From positions 62,001 to 126,000 of the forward strand of contig JAFZIO010000055.1 in the NCBI GenBank assembly GCA_017554335.1: a stretch of DNA of 64,000 nucleotides, in the 5' to 3' direction. The notes beneath the pieces are model-generated. The model did no database searches. It had not been told where the DNA came from and saw only the letters and a list, made by a program, of their open reading frames with translations. Positions 25,097-31,976 of the stretch are shown here, one piece after another. A program made the position numbers and the translations under genes. The DNA is from Bacteroidales bacterium (GTDB taxonomy: Bacteria > Bacteroidota > Bacteroidia > Bacteroidales > UBA932). Position 1 is the first letter of the stretch. Every line of letters starts with the position of its first letter.

Positions 25097-26954
25097 TGCG
25101 GCGTACCTCATCCACGCCGGGGATGGCGGAAATGCTGTCCATAGTGATATGAAGCTCGTCCACCGAATGTACGGGGAAGTCGATTATGCAGGTTACAATC
25201 TCATCCTCAGTATGGGTGGACAGCTGGTTCATGGAGAGATGCTGACGCTCCACGAAGCAGTCGATTATATCCCTGAGCAGGTGGTAGCGGTCTATGGCTA
25301 CTATCTTGATAGTCACGGGATAAGTGCGTGACGGCTTTGACTCGAATGCCACGGAAACTATGCTGTTGCCGTTCTCTGACGCCAGTTTGATAGCCTCGGG
25401 GCAATGGCGGCTGTGTATGGTAATCTCGCCCTTCTGGTCCTTGAAACCAATGACCTCCTCGCCCGGCAGCGGGTTGCATTTCTTGCAAAGCTGGAACTCC
25501 AGCTTATCCTCGTCCTTCAGCAGGTCGTGCAGGCTGCGGCGGGCCTTATAGGTCTTGGCATAATCCAGCCACTCACGCTTGGGCACGACGTCCTCTGAAG
25601 TTCCGATTTCCACGCAGTCACCACGGTTGAGCGGGGTCTTTATGGGCTTGAGGGTGCCGTTTATGCGGGCGTACTTGGCGTGCTCCCCGATTTCAGAATG
25701 CACTTCGAAAGCGAAATCCAGGGCGGTTGCTCCCTTGGGCAGGATTATACCCTTGCCGTTGGGCGTAAAGGCAAGAATATCTTCGTTGTACAAGGACGAG
25801 CTCACGCTGTCCATGAAGATATATCCGTCGCCGCTCTCGGCTATGTTCTGAAGAACAGTCTTGAAACGCTCCAGCCAGCTCTCGTCACGCTCTACTATGC
25901 AGCCCAGGCGGGCGTTGCGGTGCATGCGCTCAGATGCGATATGAAGCTCTTCCCATGCTCCGGCGTCGTTCAGCAGCTGCACGTGGAAGCTCTGGTAACC
26001 GTTGTCTTTAGGATAATCGATATAGTTTACGATGCTTGCCGGGCGCTCCTTGAAATGACTGGTAAGGCAGGAATAGATGAACAGGCTCGTATCTTTCTCC
26101 GGCGACTGGGACCTGCTCCACTCCGTAATGGGATTGTAAATTACCCGGACGAAGTGCTTGAAATCCACTCGTGCAAAGTCACACTGGTTCTCACGCATCT
26201 CGCGCCACATGCTGTACGGCTTGCGGTAGCGAACCTGCACACGGGCGTCGACGCCGGACTCGTCGAGAATCTGCTTAATCTTGTCCGTAAACTCCTTGAG
26301 AGTAGCTTCCGTACGTATGCGGTCTTCGTCCAGCTGACGGGTAAGAAGCTCATACTCCCTGGGGCAGCGGAAACGGAAGGAAAGGTTCTCCAGCTCCGTT
26401 TTTACATGATAAAGCCCCAGGCGGCCGGCCAGTGGGGCATAAAAGAAGTCGGTTTCACCCGCTATTTTCATCTGCTTGTCCGGACGCATGCTGTCCAGAG
26501 TACGCATGTTATGAAGGCGGTCGCTGAGCTTGACGAGCAGGGCGCGGATATCGAAGTGTACGGACTCAAGGATCTGGCGGTAGTTGTCTACCTGCTTGGT
26601 ATGCTCGTAGTTATGCTTCTTGCGCTTGGTTACCACGTCTACCAGGAAAGCCACGTCGTCGCCGAAACGTGCCCGTATGTCTTCCAGGGTGAAGCTGGTA
26701 TCCTCCACCACGTCGTGAAGGAAAGCGGCTATAACTGTATTGGCGTCCAGTTCCAGCTCCTCCGCTGCAATCTGGGCCACGGCGATGGGATGCACGATAT
26801 AAGGCTCGCCGGTATTCCGTTTCTGGCCTTCATGCGCGACCGCCGCCATTGCATAGGCGTCCTTGATTCGCTGAAGGTCTTCTTCCGAAACCCGCTTGGC
26901 CATCACGTCAAAGACGTGCTGCGCAGCCTGTTCTATCGTGTTGTTTTCTTCCAT
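25068..26954 (-). CDS. rel: RelA/SpoT homologue with degenerate synthetase region
   Basis: 628 residues. HD hydrolase domain: HEGQKRNTGEPYIVHP (His41), FLHDVVEDT (His80, Asp81), KLSDRLHNMRTL (Asp near 144). Synthetase region about 230-360: KPYSMWREM and YIDYPKDNGYQSFH are present, but the expected DLxAxRI motif is altered (DFKHFVRVI) and the EVQIRT-type motif reads ELHIASERMH. TGS domain about 390-455 and C-terminal ACT domain. It can probably remove (p)ppGpp; synthesis is doubtful. Promoter not seen; it follows the FISUMP gene by 11 nt. Confidence 0.88.
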   Translation of the reverse strand: MEENNTIEQAAQHVFDVMAKRVSEEDLQRIKDAYAMAAVAHEGQKRNTGEPYIVHPIAVAQIAAEELELDANTVIAAFLHDVVEDTSFTLEDIRARFGDDVAFLVDVVTKRKKHNYEHTKQVDNYRQILESVHFDIRALLVKLSDRLHNMRTLDSMRPDKQMKIAGETDFFYAPLAGRLGLYHVKTELENLSFRFRCPREYELLTRQLDEDRIRTEATLKEFTDKIKQILDESGVDARVQVRYRKPYSMWREMRENQCDFARVDFKHFVRVIYNPITEWSRSQSPEKDTSLFIYSCLTSHFKERPASIVNYIDYPKDNGYQSFHVQLLNDAGAWEELHIASERMHRNARLGCIVERDESWLERFKTVLQNIAESGDGYIFMDSVSSSLYNEDILAFTPNGKGIILPKGATALDFAFEVHSEIGEHAKYARINGTLKPIKTPLNRGDCVEIGTSEDVVPKREWLDYAKTYKARRSLHDLLKDEDKLEFQLCKKCNPLPGEEVIGFKDQKGEITIHSRHCPEAIKLASENGNSIVSVAFESKPSRTYPVTIKIVAIDRYHLLRDIIDCFVERQHLSMNQLSTHTEDEIVTCIIDFPVHSVDELHITMDSISAIPGVDEVRRINKGVEEKQ

Positions 26955-26965
26955 CTGTTACCAAA

Positions 26966-27985
26966 TTATCTTACGCAGCGGACGCTGGCGGCGAAGGCCT
27001 GCTTGTCTGCAGTGCCCACGTATACGTTGTCGTATTGCTGGAAAATGTAGCGGTATACGCCCTTGCCCTCATACTCGTCCGAGGTCCAGAACACCGCATA
27101 CTCCCCATATCCGGCGAAGCTGTATTTGTCGCTGCTGATGGTGGCATATCCTGTAGGAATGGCGCTGAGGGCCTTATCTTCAATATTCACCTCCCTGTAG
27201 TAGTCCCACATGAGGGAGCCGTTGAAGCGTGCCTTGACCATCAGCTTGCCTGCTCCGGAGGGCGAAGTCTGAAGCGGCTGGAGTTCTGCAGGAGCGCCTA
27301 CGGACTTCAGCAAAGCGACCCACTCGGCATCCGAAGGCAGATGCCAGCCTGAAGGGCATGCGGTCTGCGCCTCTTCCCAGGTGTAGTATGCACCGAAAAT
27401 GTTCTGCATGGCAGGGCTGCTCAGGAATGAATGCCCGAACACTTCCTTTTCATTTCCGTCTCGCCTGACAATGGAGAGGTTGCTCCTTAGCCAGTTGCAT
27501 CCGCCGGCATTCTCCGCGTAATAGTCACGGCCGTCCAGATTCACTTTCACCTCACCGGGATGGCTCTTTATATCCGTAATGGATCCGAGCTCAGGATCGT
27601 CGCTGACCACCACGAATGGCACGGAACCGGAAGTCACATAGTACTTGTCGTAAGACTGTACGGAATAGCCGGCGCATGCCAGGGAATAAGTTCCGAGCTC
27701 TGAAGGAACCACATAGGTATAAATCGCGCCTTCAGTCTTTAGGGTGTCCCTTTTGCTGGTGATGGGCGCGGTGAAATAATAAGCGATATCGGAACCGTCC
27801 GGGGACGTTACCCCATGAGGCTTGAAAGTGTAGGTCTCGCCGGGACGCACATAATACGGCATCTCATGGTCAATAGACAGGCTGCCGGTGAGATATTCCT
27901 TGGTTTCCTCTTCTTCTTTGCAAGACTGCATAAGAAGGGGCAGCGCAAGGGCGGAAAACAATATACCGAGTATGCGGAGTTTCAT
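26966..27985 (-). CDS. Lipoprotein with FISUMP domain
   Basis: 339 residues with a lipoprotein signal ending at Cys22 (LLMQSC). The C-terminal half matches the Fibrobacter succinogenes major paralogous (FISUMP) domain: YTWEEAQTACPSGWHLPSDAEW and the closing AASVRCVR. The middle has immunoglobulin-like beta repeats. Such proteins are surface-exposed in Bacteroidota and Fibrobacteres; the function is unknown. Its position ahead of rel with an 11-nt gap suggests read-through rather than shared function. Divergent from apbE. Confidence 0.82.
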   Translation of the reverse strand: MKLRILGILFSALALPLLMQSCKEEEETKEYLTGSLSIDHEMPYYVRPGETYTFKPHGVTSPDGSDIAYYFTAPITSKRDTLKTEGAIYTYVVPSELGTYSLACAGYSVQSYDKYYVTSGSVPFVVVSDDPELGSITDIKSHPGEVKVNLDGRDYYAENAGGCNWLRSNLSIVRRDGNEKEVFGHSFLSSPAMQNIFGAYYTWEEAQTACPSGWHLPSDAEWVALLKSVGAPAELQPLQTSPSGAGKLMVKARFNGSLMWDYYREVNIEDKALSAIPTGYATISSDKYSFAGYGEYAVFWTSDEYEGKGVYRYIFQQYDNVYVGTADKQAFAASVRCVR

Positions 27986-28036
27986 TTTTCTTTGTTTACA
28001 AATTGCAAATATGCATAATTTTAAGTGAATTTCCGC

Positions 28037-28044
28037 TACCTTTG
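28037..28044 (+). promoter_or_regulatory. TACCTTTG -7 box, apbE
   Basis: A TAnnTTTG match 20 nt before the apbE ATG at 28065. Confidence 0.55.
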
Positions 28045-28064
28045 TGCAAATACTTTGCCTAAAT

Positions 28065-28994
28065 ATGAGAGTCAGGATAATTCCACTTGCATTTGTGCTG
28101 ATGGCAGTTACCGCATGCGGCAGCAGGTACGAGACCGCCGGCGGTTATGCCCAGGGCGGCGTGTACCGCGTAGTCTACAACAGCTCCGGAGTCTCCATGA
28201 GCCGGCAGAAGGTGCAGGCGGCCATAGACGGCATACTGGAAGCCGTCGACACCACTCTCTCCGGCTACAACAAGAAGTCGCTGCTCAGCCGCCGCAACGC
28301 CGGCGAGGCGGTGGAACTGAACGACATGTTCCGCGACATAGAGGCCAAGGCCGACATGTACTGCCGGATGAGCGGCGGAGCCTTCGACGCTGCGGCAGGT
28401 CCCCTCTTCGACATCTGGGGATTCGGTTTCACGGAAGGCAAGCTCCCGACGGAGGAGCAGATTGCCGAAGCGAAGGAACGCTGCAGCAGGCGCGAAGTGC
28501 TGAATTTCAACGCCATAGCCCAGGGATACAGTTGCGACCTGGTGGCGGCCTACCTTCACTCCATCGGCGTCAAGGACATGCTGGTGGACATAGGCGAAAT
28601 CTACTGCGAAGGGCTGAACCCGAAGGGCAAGGGGTGGGCTGTCGGAATCGATACGCCATCGGAGGACAATGCGGTACCCGGTTCCGAGCTCTCCGGCATC
28701 TGGCACTCCGACGGAGGCGCCCACGGAGTGGTGACCTCCGGCAACTACCGAAAATTCTACTATATCGACGGCAAGAAGTACGCCCACACCATCGACCCGC
28801 GGACGGGCCGCCCGGTGGAACATAACTTATTGAGCGCCACGGTGGTAGCGCCCACCGCCACCGATGCCGACGCCCTTGCCACCTGGTTCATGGTGATCGG
28901 CAGCGACGAGGCCCGCTCCTACGTGGAGGCGCACCCCGGCATCGAGGCCTGCCTCATCACCTCCGACGGCACCTGGACCTCAGAAGGCTTCTGA
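28065..28994 (+). CDS. apbE: FAD:protein FMN transferase (ApbE family lipoprotein)
   Basis: 309 residues. Lipoprotein with Cys18 (VTACGS). It attaches FMN from FAD to Thr or Ser of client proteins such as NqrB/C or RnfD/G subunits in the envelope. Seen are TTLSGYNKKSLLSRRNA, FDAAAGPLFDIWGFGF, LNFNAIAQGYSCDLVAAYL, the DIGEIYCEG motif where most homologues have DxGG(N/E), and HTIDPRTGRPV with the metal-binding Asp and Thr. The ATG at 28065 starts the signal peptide. No Nqr, Rnf or FMN-binding client is encoded in the window. Confidence 0.9.
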   Translation: MRVRIIPLAFVLMAVTACGSRYETAGGYAQGGVYRVVYNSSGVSMSRQKVQAAIDGILEAVDTTLSGYNKKSLLSRRNAGEAVELNDMFRDIEAKADMYCRMSGGAFDAAAGPLFDIWGFGFTEGKLPTEEQIAEAKERCSRREVLNFNAIAQGYSCDLVAAYLHSIGVKDMLVDIGEIYCEGLNPKGKGWAVGIDTPSEDNAVPGSELSGIWHSDGGAHGVVTSGNYRKFYYIDGKKYAHTIDPRTGRPVEHNLLSATVVAPTATDADALATWFMVIGSDEARSYVEAHPGIEACLITSDGTWTSEGF

Positions 28995-28996
28995 CA

Positions 28997-29145
28997 GCCG
29001 CTGCTGGGCCGGACCAGGGGGTACTGCTGCGGCAACCCGTGGCCGCCCGTGGCCACGTGAACGGGAGGGGCCCATCGGAGATGGGAGGGATGAGCGAAGC
29101 GAAGGTTCTGCCGCAGCAGTACCCCCTGGCCCGGCCCGCAGCGGC
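28997..29145. repeat. Long palindromic intergenic repeat, family A, copy 2
   Basis: Inner arms 29014-29034 and 29109-29129 are a perfect 21-bp inverted repeat, and pairing continues almost unbroken outward to 28997 and 29145. The core is GGGAGGGG-CCCATC-GGA-GATGGG-AGGG. It is the same element as copy 1 in the opposite orientation and ends one base from the stop codon of the lytic transglycosylase, filling the whole gap between convergent genes. Confidence 0.9.
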
Positions 29146-29146
29146 G

Positions 29147-30028
29147 TTATCTCGGGATTTCGATTCGGTAGGTCTTGCGGGCCTTGTTGGTAAGGTGGTC
29201 GGAGCGGAGCCAGAGATTGGCGCGCAAAAGGGCGGCGTAGGACACGCCATAACGGGAGGCAAACTCCACCAGGCTGGGAATCGGTTCTGAAATAGTTACC
29301 GTCAGCTGCGGTTTAATCCAGGGATAGCGCTCATAAACGTCATAGCCGAAGGCAGATGGGTTGTCGAAGAGCATCTTGGCGGCAAGGATGCGATAAACAT
29401 AGCGCGACGTTTCTTCCGGAAGCATCAGGTCGAAGAACGACTTCTGCCCTTGCTCCTCGATGCGGCGGGACATGCCGCCCATGCCGCAATTATAGCTTGC
29501 AGCCGCAGTAATCCAGTTGCCGTATCGTGCATATGCCCTCTTGATGAATGTGCACGCCGCTTCAGTCTCCTTGGTAATGTGATAACGCTCATCCACCTCG
29601 GAGTTGACCTCCAGGCCGAATTCCTGGGCCGTAGCCCTTGTGAACTGCCACAATCCGGCCGCACCCGTAACCGAAACCGCCTTAGGATCCAGGTTGCTCT
29701 CTATCACCATAAGGTACTTGAAGTCGTCGGGGATGCCCATTTCCTTCATGATAGGCGTCACCTGGGAGAAATACCTGAGGGAACGCTTCAGCATCAGCGT
29801 GGTCGTGGTGTGCATGTAGGTGAAGGTAATCAGCTCCCTGTCCATGCGCTCGTACTTCTCTGCCGTATCGAAGCGCACCGTATCGCCGCAGAACACCACG
29901 TACGACGGCACCGACGGCGGCAGCGGATGGCTGTTCTGATACACCCCCTGCCCGGCTGCCGGAACACCGACAAAGATGGCCAGCAGCAACGCCAGCAGCA
30001 GGATTAGTATTGTATGTTTCTTAATCAT
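29147..30028 (-). CDS. Membrane-bound lytic transglycosylase (SLT family)
   Basis: 293 residues with an N-terminal hydrophobic signal. SLT domain with catalytic Glu110 in YLMVIESNLDPKAVS, then TGAAGLWQFTRATAQEFGL, WITAAASYNCGMGGMSRRI and ETSRYVYRILAAKML, as in MltD-type enzymes. The C-terminal 50 residues (VEFASRYGVSYAALLRANLWLRSD) resemble one LysM-like peptidoglycan-binding module. It cleaves glycan strands during wall remodelling. Both sides are filled by family A palindromes, so it forms its own transcription unit. Confidence 0.9.
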   Translation of the reverse strand: MIKKHTILILLLALLLAIFVGVPAAGQGVYQNSHPLPPSVPSYVVFCGDTVRFDTAEKYERMDRELITFTYMHTTTTLMLKRSLRYFSQVTPIMKEMGIPDDFKYLMVIESNLDPKAVSVTGAAGLWQFTRATAQEFGLEVNSEVDERYHITKETEAACTFIKRAYARYGNWITAAASYNCGMGGMSRRIEEQGQKSFFDLMLPEETSRYVYRILAAKMLFDNPSAFGYDVYERYPWIKPQLTVTISEPIPSLVEFASRYGVSYAALLRANLWLRSDHLTNKARKTYRIEIPR

Positions 30029-30042
30029 CAGTTGCTATTCCA

Positions 30043-30157
30043 GATGAAGGTGGTCTCTTTCGCAATCATAAGCACCCTCGCTTGTAGAGGGAGGGGCCCA
30101 CGAAGTGGGAGGGCGAGGACCGGAGGTCCGAGGATGGAGAAAGAGACCACCTTCATC
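30043..30157. repeat. Long palindromic intergenic repeat, family A core with different arms
   Basis: Arms 30043-30060 and 30140-30157 are a perfect 18-bp inverted repeat unrelated in sequence to the arms of copies 1 and 2, yet the core is the same: GGGAGGGGCCCAC-GAA-GTGGGAGGG. It fills nearly all of the space between the lytic transglycosylase start and the mnmA stop. Confidence 0.85.
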
Positions 30158-30162
30158 GTATA

Positions 30163-31470
30163 TCAAATTACACCGCTGCCGAGGAGTTCAGGGGCGTCGT
30201 ACGGGTCTGAAGGGTCCCGGAGGGCGTAGAAGGCGGCGAACTGGCCGGGGGTGATGCTCCGCTGCGGCCTGTCGAAGCACACAAACAACCCTGCAGACCT
30301 CATCAGCAACGTCGCATCCTGCAGCTCCTGACGATAGCGAATGCGGCAACGGCAGCGCCGGACAGCACCAAGCGGCATCTCATGCTCCTGCCGCACCCAG
30401 TGCAGCTCCTCCGGAGCCACCCTCAGCACGCTGCGGAACAAACCCTTGTGCTCCTCCCCCTCGCCCACATAAACGCGGTTGGCATCTATATCGGTAGCTA
30501 TCACGAACAACGGATTCGCATGCCCGCCTATAGCCAGGCCCTTGCGCTGGCCAATAGTATAGAACTGCGCCCCATCATGGCGGCCGGCGATAACCCCGTG
30601 GGGATTCGCCTTGTAGCGCGTCTTCTTAATATGCTTCTTGCCCGAACGGTAAGTCTCCGTCTCGAACTGAATATCACTGTAATCCAAAGGGGTGGCGAGC
30701 TCCGCCAACTCGGCGTCAGAAAGCGTCTCCCAGCCCTCCCGGCGGGCCTTGCCGACCAGCACGGAGTCGGCCTGATACTTCTCCGAATCGCCGTACCAGG
30801 CATCGAAAACCTCAACCACATCCCCTTCCACAGACCTTAGCTTCTGCTGCAGGAAAACAGGCAGGTCCACCTTGCCCACGAAGCAGATACCCTGAGAATC
30901 CTTCTTGTCGGCGGAAGGCAAGTCGGCCTCAGCTGCCAGGGCACGGACCTCCGACTTCAGCAGGCCGCCTATGGGAAAGAGGGCGCGGGACAGCTGCTCC
31001 TGGTCCAGCTGGCAAAGGAAATAGCTCTGGTCCTTGCCCGGGTCGATACCTTCAAGAAGCTTCCAGGAGCCGTCCGGAGCCTGCTCCTTGCGGCAATAGT
31101 GCCCCGTGGCGACCATGTCCGCCCCCATCTCACGAGCCTTCTTCAGAAAAGCGTCGAACTTGATTTCCCTGTTGCACAACACGTCGGGATTGGGGGTACG
31201 GCCTCGGGCATACTCGTCGAACATATAGTCCACGACACGCTGGCGGTACTCCTTGGAAAGGTCGACGAAATAAAACGGAATCCCTATTTTACGGGCCACC
31301 AGTTCCGCCACGAACTTATCCTCCTCCCACTCGCAGTCTCCGTGTAGGGTGCCCTCCGTGTCATGCCAGTTCTGCATGAACATGGCAAAAACATCGTAGC
31401 CCTGCTGCTTGAGCAACAGGGCCGCGACACTGGAGTCCACGCCTCCCGACAAACCTACGCAAACCTTCAT
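30163..31470 (-). CDS. mnmA: tRNA-specific 2-thiouridylase MnmA with insertion
   Basis: Thiolates U34 of tRNA-Lys, -Glu and -Gln. 435 residues from MKVCVGLSGGVDSSVAALLL with the PP-loop SGGVDSS. The catalytic cysteines are Cys99 in PDVLCNREIKF and Cys196 in SQGICFVGK; YTIGQRKGLAIGG follows. Between the FLQQKL segment and the GQRKG segment there are about 70 extra residues (about 223-294) not found in typical enzymes of about 360. The start adjoins the LolA-like stop, so it belongs to the ftsK operon. Seven upstream codons are excluded because the family starts at MKV. Confidence 0.93.
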   Translation of the reverse strand: MKVCVGLSGGVDSSVAALLLKQQGYDVFAMFMQNWHDTEGTLHGDCEWEEDKFVAELVARKIGIPFYFVDLSKEYRQRVVDYMFDEYARGRTPNPDVLCNREIKFDAFLKKAREMGADMVATGHYCRKEQAPDGSWKLLEGIDPGKDQSYFLCQLDQEQLSRALFPIGGLLKSEVRALAAEADLPSADKKDSQGICFVGKVDLPVFLQQKLRSVEGDVVEVFDAWYGDSEKYQADSVLVGKARREGWETLSDAELAELATPLDYSDIQFETETYRSGKKHIKKTRYKANPHGVIAGRHDGAQFYTIGQRKGLAIGGHANPLFVIATDIDANRVYVGEGEEHKGLFRSVLRVAPEELHWVRQEHEMPLGAVRRCRCRIRYRQELQDATLLMRSAGLFVCFDRPQRSITPGQFAAFYALRDPSDPYDAPELLGSGVI

Positions 31471-31976
31471 CTGAGATCTGTAACCAGCCACTCGGCGCCC
31501 AGGGAGCCCACGTCGAAGACGAAGCCTTCCGTGCTGCCGCTGAGGGGCGATGGAGTAATGGCAGTGAATTTAAAGTTGATTGTAACCTCCTGCTCGGCGT
31601 TCCAGTAGCTTCCGCTAACGCTGTTCTCGCTTATCTTGAGGTTCTTCACGTTGTCAATCCATGCCGAAGGGTCAGCCAGGAAATCCTTTGTACCCTCCGA
31701 AGATTCTATATAGACTTCCAGGGCATCCCTGTCGACAACCCACTTGGTAGTACCGTCGCAGTACATCTCCAGGCTGTTGCCACGGACGCTGTAACAGTCT
31801 CCGTCCAGCACGACCTTGCCGTCCATCTTTACGGGAGCGGCGCCTTTAACGCCCAGGCTGTATTTAAAACTGACGCGGTTATTGGCTACAAGGCTCTTGA
31901 GATACCCGGCATCGTACTGGGCGGAAAGCGTGACGCTAACCACCGACAGCAAGATTGTCAACAAAAATCTTCTCAT
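31467..31976 (-). CDS. LolA-like outer-membrane lipoprotein carrier protein
   Basis: 169 residues with a signal peptide cleaved after about residue 19 (TLSAQ). The rest fits the LolA-type half-barrel: VSFKYSLGVKGAAPVKMDGKV, MYCDGTTKWVVDRDALEVYIE and FKFTAITPSP. It would carry lipoproteins across the periplasm. It follows ftsK with a 4-nt overlap, the order commonly seen for ftsK-lolA in Bacteroidota, which supports the call. Sequence similarity to classic LolA is weak, so the function is probable rather than certain. Confidence 0.72.
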   Translation of the reverse strand: MRRFLLTILLSVVSVTLSAQYDAGYLKSLVANNRVSFKYSLGVKGAAPVKMDGKVVLDGDCYSVRGNSLEMYCDGTTKWVVDRDALEVYIESSEGTKDFLADPSAWIDNVKNLKISENSVSGSYWNAEQEVTINFKFTAITPSPLSGSTEGFVFDVGSLGAEWLVTDLR

